This document shows positions 15,791 to 23,894 of a stretch of 24,708 nt of DNA, piece after piece. The notes under the pieces were generated by a model. That model did no database searches. It saw nothing but the letters and a program-made list of their open reading frames with translations, and had not been told where the DNA came from. Every line of letters starts with the position of its first letter. The stretch's first letter is position 1. Source of the stretch: Nitrospirota bacterium (GTDB lineage: Bacteria > Nitrospirota > Thermodesulfovibrionia > Thermodesulfovibrionales > Magnetobacteriaceae); the NCBI GenBank assembly GCA_015233485.1, contig JADFXO010000014.1:1-24708 (forward strand), in the 5' to 3' direction. The translations under genes were made by a program, and so were the position numbers.

Positions 15791-15792
15791 GG

Positions 15793-17298
15793 ATGATAGG
15801 TAAGCATGTTATCCTGTGTTGTAACTATTTCCGGCAGGAAATTGAAAGTCTAAATATATCGAAAACATACAGCCATGTTAAGGTTGTTTTTTTCCCCGGC
15901 AGATGTGGACAACCACCCATCGCATCGGAAGAGTTGAGCTCAACTGTACTGGGGCAGATGGAATACGACTTCATAGATGTCTTGAGCGGAAGCTGCTGCG
16001 TCACCGGACTGAATACGCACGCTGAGATATTAAAACCCTTTCATATTCATGGCAGGTGGCAGTGCTTTCATATGATTGCCAACCCGGACATTGTGGAACA
16101 CTATACCACGAAAGGCCGATATGTAGTAACGCCAGGTTGGCTGTCCCACTGGCGGCAGCTTATCAACTTGTGGGGATTTAACCAGGAAACAGCACAACAA
16201 TATTTTTCAGAATCATCAACGGGGATTTTGCTGCTTGACACAGGCGTGGATACAAATGCATACCGTAATCTTCAGGAATTCTCAGATTTTATTGACAGAC
16301 CACATGAAGCAATGTTGGTTGGACTGGGTTTTTTAGATCTTTTTGTAACTAATATCATTCTGCAAAGGCAAATTGAAAATCGACAAAGTGAAAGCCACAG
16401 CTTGGTTGAAAAGAAACAAAAAGTTCTGTCTCATTATGCCATGGCCCTTGACCTCTTAAGAACACTCACACAAGTTCAAAGCGAAAGCGATGTGATTCAG
16501 CAGATTGCGGACATCTTTACAATGCTTTTTGCTCCACAGACAGTTTCCTTCAACCTGGTGCAATCTTCGACCTCTCCTGCCGAAAACCACATAATCCGTC
16601 TGGACAACGGATTTGTACTACCCATTTCATCAAATGGAAAACTACTCGGAATGCTTGAAATAGATGGATTGCAATTTCCGGAATATATGGAGAATTACCT
16701 GAACCTTGCTTCTGGCATGGTGGATGTATGCGGTATGGCCATCAATAACGCCAGACATTATCAGGAGATCAAAGACATATCTAATACTGACGGGCTCACC
16801 GGCATTGCAAACCGCCGTAAATTTGACGAGCATCTTAATCTTGAATGGAAGAGAATGACCAGGGAGCAAAAAACACTGTCTGTTATAATGTGCGATGTGG
16901 ATTATTTCAAAGGGTATAATGACACATATGGTCATATCACAGGCGATGATTGCCTGCGTCAGGTTGCAAAGGTGCTTTCCTCCCATTGTAGGCGGCCTGG
17001 AGATCTTGTTGCGCGTTACGGCGGGGAGGAGTTCGTGCTTGTGCTGTCTGATACCCAGGTGGATGGGGCGTTTTTTCTGGCGGAACGTATTCGGCAGTCC
17101 ATTGAGAAACTGTGCATCCCCCATGCCGATTCCCCGATAAATCCGTGTATAACCTTAAGTATAGGAGTTTCCTACTGTGTTCCCACCGCTGTTTTATTGG
17201 CGCAAACACTCGTGCAGTATGCTGACTACGCGCTTTATGAAGCTAAGTCAAACGGAAGAAACCGGATTATGGTTAAAGCACTCACCGGGGAGGGGTGA
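15793..17298 (+). CDS. DUF1638-like sensor fused to a GAF-like domain and GGDEF diguanylate cyclase
   Basis: A 501-residue predicted diguanylate cyclase. Residues 1-190 resemble DUF1638, a family often found beside corrinoid methyltransferases: ILCCNYF, FFPGRCGQ, DVLSGSCCV, HIHGRWQCFH, then TPGWLSHW and VGLGFLDLF. They are rich in Cys and His. Residues 215-322 form a GAF-like domain (DLLRTLTQ, LFAPQ, NGFVLPIS, FPEYMENYLNL, INNARHYQ) that recurs in the next gene. Residues 330-495 are a full GGDEF domain: DGLTGIANRR, CDVDYFKGYND, active-site GGEEF (410-414) and an RxxD inhibitory site (Arg401-Asp404), so c-di-GMP synthesis with product feedback is expected. ATG 15793 follows GGAAGA, 2 bp after the preceding stop; an open frame back to 15706 overlaps that gene and is unlikely. 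The DUF1638 assignment is by pattern, moderately sure; the cyclase domain is certain. Confidence 0.88.
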   Translation: MIGKHVILCCNYFRQEIESLNISKTYSHVKVVFFPGRCGQPPIASEELSSTVLGQMEYDFIDVLSGSCCVTGLNTHAEILKPFHIHGRWQCFHMIANPDIVEHYTTKGRYVVTPGWLSHWRQLINLWGFNQETAQQYFSESSTGILLLDTGVDTNAYRNLQEFSDFIDRPHEAMLVGLGFLDLFVTNIILQRQIENRQSESHSLVEKKQKVLSHYAMALDLLRTLTQVQSESDVIQQIADIFTMLFAPQTVSFNLVQSSTSPAENHIIRLDNGFVLPISSNGKLLGMLEIDGLQFPEYMENYLNLASGMVDVCGMAINNARHYQEIKDISNTDGLTGIANRRKFDEHLNLEWKRMTREQKTLSVIMCDVDYFKGYNDTYGHITGDDCLRQVAKVLSSHCRRPGDLVARYGGEEFVLVLSDTQVDGAFFLAERIRQSIEKLCIPHADSPINPCITLSIGVSYCVPTAVLLAQTLVQYADYALYEAKSNGRNRIMVKALTGEG

Positions 17299-17300
17299 CT

Positions 17301-18836
17301 ATGGGTTTAACTACAAATAGCGGTAAAGTAGGCAAGTTGCCCGCTACCGATAAAAGAATTGCCGATTATGCTATGGTTTTGGACTTATTGGGCTCACTTA
17401 CGGCCACTACGTCGGAAAAAGTCGTTATAGAAAGTATCATGGACTTATTCAAACGTCTATGCGCTCCCTCCGCTGTAATTTATGTACCCGTAATTGACGG
17501 CTTGCCTGTTGAAGCAAGCGTATTTCCGGTTACACTCGATCCGAAGGCTTTTGTAAAAGAGATAACCTGTGATCTTCATGACGATTATTCCCTGACTGTA
17601 TCTGGAAACGGATTTATACTAAGAATTAGTTACGGGGAAATACTTCTCGGCTTTATAGTCGTGGATGGAATGCTATTTCCGAAGTATATTGACCATTATC
17701 TTAACCTGTCGCTATCTATAATAAAAGTTATTGCACTCTCGATTAATAATGCCCGGATATACCAATCTCTTCAGGATGAGATGGACGAGCGGAAGAAGAT
17801 GGAAGAGAAAATAAAACTTGATATAATTGAAAAGAACCAGATGATTGATGAATTAAAAGAAAGTGAACAAAGATTAAAATCTTTGTTTGATGGTATTGCC
17901 GATGCGATATTTCTTGCTGATCCGGAAACAGGCTATATAATCGATGCCAATTCAGCGGCATCTGAATTATTGAATAAACCGATTAGTGATATTATAGGCT
18001 TGCATTATACAGAAATACATCCAAAAGAGACAGAACAATATTCCAGAGAGTTATTTAGCAAACATACAAGTATATTACGGCAAAATATACAATTACCTCC
18101 AGATGAAGACTACGTCATACGTTCTGACGGCAAACATATTCCGGTAGAGTTGAACTCAAAGATCGTTTATATAAAAGGTAAGAGGATAGCACAGGGTGTA
18201 TTCAGAGATATAACAGAACGTAAAAATGCAGAAAAAGAAATGAGTGTGCTTTTGAAGGAAATCCATCACAGGGTAAAAAACAACATGCAGATAATATCAA
18301 GCCTTCTTTCCCTACAAACTGAGAAAATAAGCGACACTAACCTTCAAAACATATTCAAGGATAGCCAGAATCGGATAAAGGCAATGGCACTAATCCATGA
18401 GAAGCTCTACCAGTCCTCTAATTTGGCAGTGATTGATGTCGCAGAGTATATCCAGGATCTTTCATCTGAACTTTTTCATTCTTACAACACCTATTCTGAC
18501 ACGGTAGAACTCAAGCTTGACATAGATATTGGTTCTTTCGACATTGATTTAATAGTACCATGCGGGCTGGTATTAAACGAACTCTTATCCAATGCTTTGA
18601 AATCTGCATTTCCGAGTGGCAGAAAAGGTATAATTATGATAAGCTTTAACAGGAATCCTGATGATAAATATTTGCTTGTGGTAAGTGATGATGGGATAGG
18701 AATATCCGAAGAATTTGACATTAATAAGACTGAGTCATTGGGGTTGCAATTGGTAATTGACCTGATAACTATAAAGTTAAATGGTACCATAGATATTGAC
18801 AGGACAATGGGTACAAAATTTACTATGATTTTCTAA
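17301..18836 (+). CDS. GAF-like/PAS sensor histidine kinase, HisKA_2 type
   Basis: A soluble kinase of 511 residues. Residues about 20-155 are the same GAF-like domain as in the preceding cyclase (MVLDLLGSLTA, LCAPSAV, NGFILRIS, VVDGMLFPKYIDHYLNL, INNARIYQ). A coiled coil links it to one PAS domain (about 190-306, ending VFRDITERK). The catalytic half is HisKA_2 type, with EIHHRVKNNMQIISSLLSLQ (phospho-acceptor probably His323), then HATPase_c with LVLNELLSNALKSAFP and VVSDDGIGI. ATG 17301 follows the strong site GGGGAGGGG by 5 nt, only 2 bp after the cyclase stop. A REC-GAF response regulator starts 23 bp after it and is the probable partner. HisKA_2 kinases commonly pair with regulators that lack DNA-binding domains, which fits. 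Confidence 0.92.
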   Translation: MGLTTNSGKVGKLPATDKRIADYAMVLDLLGSLTATTSEKVVIESIMDLFKRLCAPSAVIYVPVIDGLPVEASVFPVTLDPKAFVKEITCDLHDDYSLTVSGNGFILRISYGEILLGFIVVDGMLFPKYIDHYLNLSLSIIKVIALSINNARIYQSLQDEMDERKKMEEKIKLDIIEKNQMIDELKESEQRLKSLFDGIADAIFLADPETGYIIDANSAASELLNKPISDIIGLHYTEIHPKETEQYSRELFSKHTSILRQNIQLPPDEDYVIRSDGKHIPVELNSKIVYIKGKRIAQGVFRDITERKNAEKEMSVLLKEIHHRVKNNMQIISSLLSLQTEKISDTNLQNIFKDSQNRIKAMALIHEKLYQSSNLAVIDVAEYIQDLSSELFHSYNTYSDTVELKLDIDIGSFDIDLIVPCGLVLNELLSNALKSAFPSGRKGIIMISFNRNPDDKYLLVVSDDGIGISEEFDINKTESLGLQLVIDLITIKLNGTIDIDRTMGTKFTMIF

Positions 18837-18859
18837 ATAAACTTTGAGGGTGATGTATA

Positions 18860-19792
18860 ATGGAAACAAGTACTGAAATATCGGACGTTAAGGTCTCATC
18901 GGGTATAAAAATCTTAATAGTAGAAGACGAGATCGTCGTTGGAAGAGATATAGAAATAAAATTAAAGAAGGCAGGATACGGTGTTTCCGATATCTGCTCA
19001 ACCGGCGAAAAGGCAATAGAAAAAGTAGGTCAATTTATGCCGGACCTTGTGTTGATGGATATAACACTAGCTGGAGAGATGGACGGCATCGAAGCTGCCA
19101 AACAGATTGGTGAGCTTTATCAGATACCCATAGTGTATCTGACTGCCCATTCGGATCTGGCTACCTTAGATAGGGCTAAAATCACTGAGCCCTTTGGTTA
19201 TATTGTAAAGCCATTTAATGTCAGAGACTTGATTATTACCATAGCTATGGCACTATATAAACATAAAATGCAAATGAAGCTTCATGTCATTAACAAGATG
19301 CTTCGGGTTTTTTTACAACAAATTCCTTTTGAAGAAAAACTCAACCAGGCAATTCATTTAATGGTTTCCATTCCAAGGTTGTTTTTGCAGACGAGGGGAT
19401 GTATTTTCTTGATAGATGAAAAAGAATATGAGTCGCTACCGGATTGTCTAGTGGCAAAAGCGTATATAGGAGGTGAACCTGAATGCGAAACTGTTCCCAT
19501 CGGCGAATGTCTTTGCGGTCTTGCCTTAAAAACCGGAGAAATTGTAATTGCAGGCATTATAGATAACCGCCACACAAGACACCGTGATGATTCGCCACAC
19601 GGCCATTACTGTGTACCTATAAAGGCTAACAACCGTGTATTAGGTGTCATAAGTGTATACCTCGCAGAAGGTTACAAGAGGGATGTAGGAGACGAAAATA
19701 TCTTAGCTTCATTCGCAGATATAATAGCCAACGAGTTGGTTAGCTTACAGAAGCAGAATGCTATACTGTCTCAATTTTTCTATCTCCAATAA
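18860..19792 (+). CDS. REC-GAF response regulator
   Basis: A 310-residue regulator with a complete receiver (residues 16-130): acidic pocket VEDE (21-24), phospho-acceptor Asp67 in LVLMDITL, Thr95 in YLTAHSD and Lys117 in IVKPFN. The pattern is like that of regulators paired with HisKA_2 kinases. Residues about 145-300 are a GAF domain with GECLCGLALKTGEIV, DNRHTRH and HGHYCVPI followed by LGVISVYL. The Cys217-x-Cys219 and His/Cys cluster (His238, 241, 247, 249, Cys251) suggests a metal or cofactor, though this is inference. There is no HTH or enzyme output. GAGGG lies about 9 nt before the ATG, 23 bp after the kinase gene. It is the last gene of the operon; no strong terminator hairpin is visible downstream. 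Confidence 0.9.
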   Translation: METSTEISDVKVSSGIKILIVEDEIVVGRDIEIKLKKAGYGVSDICSTGEKAIEKVGQFMPDLVLMDITLAGEMDGIEAAKQIGELYQIPIVYLTAHSDLATLDRAKITEPFGYIVKPFNVRDLIITIAMALYKHKMQMKLHVINKMLRVFLQQIPFEEKLNQAIHLMVSIPRLFLQTRGCIFLIDEKEYESLPDCLVAKAYIGGEPECETVPIGECLCGLALKTGEIVIAGIIDNRHTRHRDDSPHGHYCVPIKANNRVLGVISVYLAEGYKRDVGDENILASFADIIANELVSLQKQNAILSQFFYLQ

Positions 19793-19923
19793 GTGTCATT
19801 AGGTGTTCATTTGACAGACAATCAATAGTTGAATCCGATGGTAACCATATACCTATGTTGAGTACATTGTCATGTTCTGCTTAATTATTGAGATTGAGTC
19901 ATGCACTCTGAGGATAAGACTGT

Positions 19924-20823
19924 TTATTTGGATGGTATCGTGGGTGCTTTTTTCTTTTCTACATGCTTAAATAGTTCGGCAATGGGAATTTTATCGATGT
20001 TATCTTTGAGTAACATTTTATAAAACTCACAACGGGAACATAGAATTTTTATTTTTTCGGCTATATTTTTATAGATACCAACACATGGACCTTTGGTATA
20101 CTTGAGATATACACACGCCCTGCCAGCATTTATTCCACCGAGGAATCCATCTGCATCGACAAAAAAAGAAGCTGGGCATTCACCGACACAGCCACATTTC
20201 TTCACCTCCCAACAGTTCATAAACTTCGCGGTATCCTCGTGAACTTTTATGTTTTTTATGTTTTTCTCAATTAGTGCCCGTATGCTGGCTTCATCTAAAA
20301 CTGTTCCGCAATCTAAAAGAGGCTCATTACCACCAGGGATATAGACGTCTTCAGCCAGTATCATTCCTTTTGACAGTGTATCAGCAGAAATCTGGCTAAC
20401 AGTAACCACTTTGGGTTTTGTGAAATGGAAACTGTCATTCAGGTAAGTATACAAGCGCTGCAACGTAAATGGCCTTAAAAGGATGTGCGGAACCACATTC
20501 GCATAATCTAGTAAAGTCTGCATATCTTCCTGAGTAGAATACGATGGTAGTATTAAAAGGATTTTATAAGGAGGTTTTCTGTTATCGATTTCCCTTATAA
20601 AGTCTGGTAACGATTCAACTAAAAGGCCATCGACGACTAATAACGAAGGGGATTCTGTTTCAAGTGCCCTGCTCAGTGTACCAGGCCTGCGAAACCCTTT
20701 CACTGCTGTTATTCCCTTGAAGTCGTTTCTCAGACTGCTTTGAATAACACTGTCGATGTCTTCACTAAGCATGAGAAATATAATTCTCTTTGTAGCTAAA
20801 TGTTTACTGGCATCATTTGTCAC
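19924..20823 (-). CDS. Receiver-like protein with Cys-rich two-CW-like C-terminal domain (copy 2)
   Basis: A 299-residue paralogue of the protein at 10742-11635, with strong similarity along its whole length. The receiver-like part keeps the acidic residues SEDID and Asp65 (LLVVDG) but has Arg117 instead of the switch Lys (LRPFT). The central KGMILAEDVYIPG...CGTVLDEASIRALI segment recalls the region before HD-GYP domains. The C-terminal domain has eight Cys at 204, 210, 212, 216, 237, 247, 262 and 265 (CWEVKKC, GECPASFF, NAGRAC, CSRCEFYK), all conserved in copy 1, arguing for a bound metal or Fe-S centre. The upstream palindrome of copy 1 is not present here, so control probably differs. It may be a redox- or metal-responsive adaptor; no output domain is seen. 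Confidence 0.86.
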   Translation of the reverse strand: MTNDASKHLATKRIIFLMLSEDIDSVIQSSLRNDFKGITAVKGFRRPGTLSRALETESPSLLVVDGLLVESLPDFIREIDNRKPPYKILLILPSYSTQEDMQTLLDYANVVPHILLRPFTLQRLYTYLNDSFHFTKPKVVTVSQISADTLSKGMILAEDVYIPGGNEPLLDCGTVLDEASIRALIEKNIKNIKVHEDTAKFMNCWEVKKCGCVGECPASFFVDADGFLGGINAGRACVYLKYTKGPCVGIYKNIAEKIKILCSRCEFYKMLLKDNIDKIPIAELFKHVEKKKAPTIPSK

Positions 20824-21001
20824 ATTAATTTACCAACTATACAATTGCATTTATCCTAACAATAATCAATAAGAGAGTTTCTGATACTTTCCACTGTCTC
20901 AGGCTCTGCTTCCGCCATCTTAAAGAAAGCAAAGATCGAACGTCATTACTAATATGAATTCCTGGACCGGTTCTGGCAGAATCTGAACGCCTACACTAAA
21001 A

Positions 21002-21811
21002 TCAAACACTGGATGGCAAATTAAAGACTACCCCACACATAGCTTTACGACTATCGTCACCATCCTGCATCGTCTTATTAAAAATCACACTGGCCTGTAT
21101 ACTGACAGCTGCTCCATTACTCCGTCGGATATCCATCGTAATAGGGGTAGCATTATCGTTCATAAACCGTTCAAAAAATTCTTCCATTCTACTCTTATTA
21201 ATCTGTAAAATCTGACTTACCGACACTCCTTTCATCTTTTCGCCACTATCTATCTGTAAGATTTCGCAGGCCTTTTTATTTATAAATTTAATTTTATTGT
21301 CCTGCCCGACGATACAGATACCACTTAAATAATTATCGATAAATAGTTCAAATGAAGTGGAAGTATCTTTTAACGTATTGATATTAGAGGTAACTTTTTG
21401 AGAATCCTTCTCCATTCTCCTTAGAAACATATCAAATTCATAAGATTTAACAAGGTTTTTAGCAGCATCTAACAGTTCAGCTCCATCCCAAGGCTTATCG
21501 AAATACCTGTCCACAGAACCTTCATTGATAGCTTTCTTGGCTGCTTCCAGGTCGGCATAGCCGGTAAGGAGAATTTTTTTACATACCGGTTTCGCTTTAT
21601 TTATTTTTGCTAACAACTCAGTTCCAGTCATACCTGGCATCCTCTGATCGGTGATAACCAGAGCAATCTCCTCGTTATCGAAAATCTTGAGCGCATCTGC
21701 CACATTCAGGGCAGTCTTTACCTCAAAGTCCATCATTAGGTTATCATATAAGGCTTCAACGATTGCCTCCTCGTCATCAACGCAAAGTATTGTCTTCTTG
21801 TTATCTGCCAC
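21002..21811 (-). CDS. REC-PAS response regulator
   Basis: A 269-residue protein. The receiver (about 1-125) has LCVDDEE, phospho-acceptor Asp55 in LVITDQRMPGMTG, Thr83 in ILLTGYAD and Lys106 in YFDKPWD, the subtype common in receivers of HD-GYP and hybrid regulators. A short helical linker leads to a PAS domain (about 147-267: LFIDNYLSGICIVGQDNKIKFINKKACEILQ). No DNA-binding or enzyme domain follows. I chose the GTG at 21811 because a near-perfect AAAGGAGGG (21819-21827) lies 7 nt upstream; the longer frame from a TTG at 21835 would start upstream of this site. It lies 141 bp downstream of the REC-kinase gene on the same strand and is its plausible partner. Confidence 0.9.
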   Translation of the reverse strand: MADNKKTILCVDDEEAIVEALYDNLMMDFEVKTALNVADALKIFDNEEIALVITDQRMPGMTGTELLAKINKAKPVCKKILLTGYADLEAAKKAINEGSVDRYFDKPWDGAELLDAAKNLVKSYEFDMFLRRMEKDSQKVTSNINTLKDTSTSFELFIDNYLSGICIVGQDNKIKFINKKACEILQIDSGEKMKGVSVSQILQINKSRMEEFFERFMNDNATPITMDIRRSNGAAVSIQASVIFNKTMQDGDDSRKAMCGVVFNLPSSV

Positions 21812-21952
21812 TATAAAACCCTCCTTTTCTCTCAAACACAGAAAAAGTTAGTCATTGCCGATGGCAACCGCTTTTACTATCCATAGTATAACATAAACGT
21901 ATGAGCCAACTGATGAAGCTAATGGAGAGCGTCGTACTTATTCGGAACTGTT

Positions 21953-23128
21953 TTACTCACAAGGCAACTTGATAGTGAAAGTAGTCCCCTGTCCCATTAC
22001 GCTTTGAACCAATATTTCTCCTTTATGTTGTCTTACTATGTTCTGGCTGATGGAAAGCCCCAAGCCCGTGCCCTGACCATCGGGTTTGGTAGTATAAAAT
22101 GAATTAAATATCTTTGTCATGTCACCTTGAGGAATCCCTTTGCCGGTATCACTGATATCTATTTTTATCACGTCGTCAGCATATGATGTCCGGATTGTTA
22201 TTTTCCCCTCCCCATCCATGGCGTGACAAGCATTTACCAATAAATTCGTAAAAACCTGACTCATTCCTATAGCACAACACTCCAAAGGTGGTAGAGTCCC
22301 ATAATCCTTGACGATGTCTATGGTATGTTTGTATTTGTTGAGAATCAAAGCAAGAGAAGTCTCCAAAACCTCATGAATACTAACTTCACTGAGATCTGTC
22401 GTATCGATACGAGAAAATGTTTTTATACGTCTAATTATGGTGTTTATCGTGTCAAATCCATTTCGGGATTGTTCCAATAAAGATTTTACTCTCGTTTTCA
22501 TATAGTCATATTTCACTTCTTCTTTGATTTTCTGAATGCTGGTTCTGAAATCTTCAGATGGGCAAGATTCCTCAACACGCTCAACAATATTTACCGTTCG
22601 GTTGAAAAAAGTCATCAGATTATCAAGATTTCCGTTAATAACGCTCAGTGGATTATTTATCTCGTGTAAGATACCCACCATCAATTCTCCTAACAGAGCG
22701 AGTCTGGCAGCATGTCTCGCCTGTGATTCGATGACCTTCTTCATATCCCTGGCTTTATTTAGTCCGGCAACCAGGGCTTTCGACAGTATTAGCATCACAT
22801 CCAGCCATGGTAACTTTGAAGACGTGTCTATACTCCCATTATAAAGGTAATCAAGGATGATGGGCATATCCGAATAGCCGACGACAAGTGTATTATCTGT
22901 GTAAAGATGCTCATGATCGAGTAAAGATAATAACCTGACGCCCATAGATTCAGGCAACTGCTGGTCCGACAGAATAAGGTCTATCCTCTTGTTTGTAACT
23001 ACAGCAAAGGAGTTATCGACAGAAGTTGCCGAATAAATATCATACGTGTTACAAAGTAAATCGTATATAGCCTTGAGGATATCAGAGTCGTCATCTATCA
23101 CTAAAATACTAAGGATTTTCTCTTTCAT
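21953..23128 (-). CDS. Receiver-histidine kinase (N-terminal REC, HisKA, HATPase)
   Basis: A 391-residue soluble kinase with its receiver at the N-terminus. The REC part has VIDDDSD and Asp55 in LILSDQQLP and ends SKLPWLD, but the switch Thr is replaced by Val (LVVGYSD), so its response to phosphorylation may be altered. The HisKA helix carries GELMVGILHEINNPLSVI (His155), with a long insert of about 40 residues in the helical hairpin. HATPase_c has NLLVNACHAM, ISDTGKGIP, FNSFYTTK and GTGLGLSI, all intact. REC-kinase proteins of this order usually take phosphate from another kinase or receive signals through partner proteins. The next gene on the strand is a REC-PAS regulator, a likely partner. 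The site before the ATG is weak. Confidence 0.9.
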   Translation of the reverse strand: MKEKILSILVIDDDSDILKAIYDLLCNTYDIYSATSVDNSFAVVTNKRIDLILSDQQLPESMGVRLLSLLDHEHLYTDNTLVVGYSDMPIILDYLYNGSIDTSSKLPWLDVMLILSKALVAGLNKARDMKKVIESQARHAARLALLGELMVGILHEINNPLSVINGNLDNLMTFFNRTVNIVERVEESCPSEDFRTSIQKIKEEVKYDYMKTRVKSLLEQSRNGFDTINTIIRRIKTFSRIDTTDLSEVSIHEVLETSLALILNKYKHTIDIVKDYGTLPPLECCAIGMSQVFTNLLVNACHAMDGEGKITIRTSYADDVIKIDISDTGKGIPQGDMTKIFNSFYTTKPDGQGTGLGLSISQNIVRQHKGEILVQSVMGQGTTFTIKLPCE

Positions 23129-23264
23129 ATGTCTAAAGGATATTGCGCCTGAGTCATTTTATATATTATCGGGATTGTGGTACTTATAAAGGTTGAGGGG
23201 TAGTATTTCATTGCCCTATCCAAACGAATGGTATTTGTATCATCTGCTGCTTTTTAAATATAGC

Positions 23265-23672
23265 TTATGTAACACTATGATCGCGTTCCCTGTGTATTTC
23301 TTCTTTGACGATTTGCATAAGTCTTCGGATCACTGACCCCGAACATTTCTTGTTTCCACAATCGCTCAGGTTTGTCGTATCCAAACAATAATTAGGACAA
23401 CCATCGGTAGCACCTGGAGCAAACTCTTTTTCTTCTATTTCCTCATGATATAAGGGATAAAAATCTTTAACTTTTACAGCAATGGTAGAATTACAATTAT
23501 TATTTGTATGAGTAAACAGAAAGAGCCCCTTTCCAGGTATACTGAAATTAGCCTGATATCCATTAAAAGAGAGATTATTATCCTGCATGAAACTCTCAAG
23601 CATACGCCAGTATTGCTGACACGAAGTGCACGTTTTAAAATAATCCTCTATCATCGTATAGTAAATTAACAT
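23265..23672 (-). CDS. Conserved Cys-rich protein of unknown function
   Basis: A 135-residue soluble protein with seven Cys: a CTSC pair (15, 18), Cys60, GCPNYC (92, 96), and Cys105 and Cys110. Between them is a conserved-looking core (FNGYQANF, GKGLFLFTH, IAVKVKDFYPLY). I have the impression of a widespread uncharacterised family with a GLFLF-H core and a C-terminal CPxYC segment, but cannot give it a name or a function. The Cys spacing suggests a metal or Fe-S site. No clear ribosome binding site precedes ATG 23672 or the alternative ATG 23654. It shares strand with the REC-kinase gene about 136 bp downstream. Confidence 0.68.
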   Translation of the reverse strand: MLIYYTMIEDYFKTCTSCQQYWRMLESFMQDNNLSFNGYQANFSIPGKGLFLFTHTNNNCNSTIAVKVKDFYPLYHEEIEEKEFAPGATDGCPNYCLDTTNLSDCGNKKCSGSVIRRLMQIVKEEIHRERDHSVT

Positions 23673-23797
23673 AATTAGGGGGTTTTTTACAAGTTTCGTT
23701 TTAGATAATCGATTTAAGTATACCTTACAAGGTAAGCGTTCATAATTATAAAATAAGCGTCTCTTGTTATTTTTAGCATAAAAAAATATTTTTTATC

Positions 23798-23827
23798 TTG
23801 ACATGAGCTTTAGCTTTCGTTTACTAT
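23798..23827 (+). promoter_or_regulatory. Near-consensus sigma70 promoter
   Basis: TTGACA (23798-23803, perfect -35) is followed after 18 nt by TACTAT (23822-23827). It points toward the PAS gene at 24100 and would give a leader of roughly 270 nt that includes the CT microsatellite. The upstream 23750-23797 stretch is very A/T-rich, resembling an UP element. Confidence 0.6.
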
Positions 23828-23894
23828 CTTTGCATCAGGGCAACTAAAGACTTCTTTATTCTTGAACAAAAAGCATCTCTATATTGAGGTATTG

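Noticed and set aside
21854..21889. Palindromes TTGCC-GAT-GGCAA and TACTAT-CC-ATAGTA upstream of the REC-PAS gene
   Set aside because: Short arms; one is followed by a T run on the minus strand but the stem is too small to call a terminator or operator.
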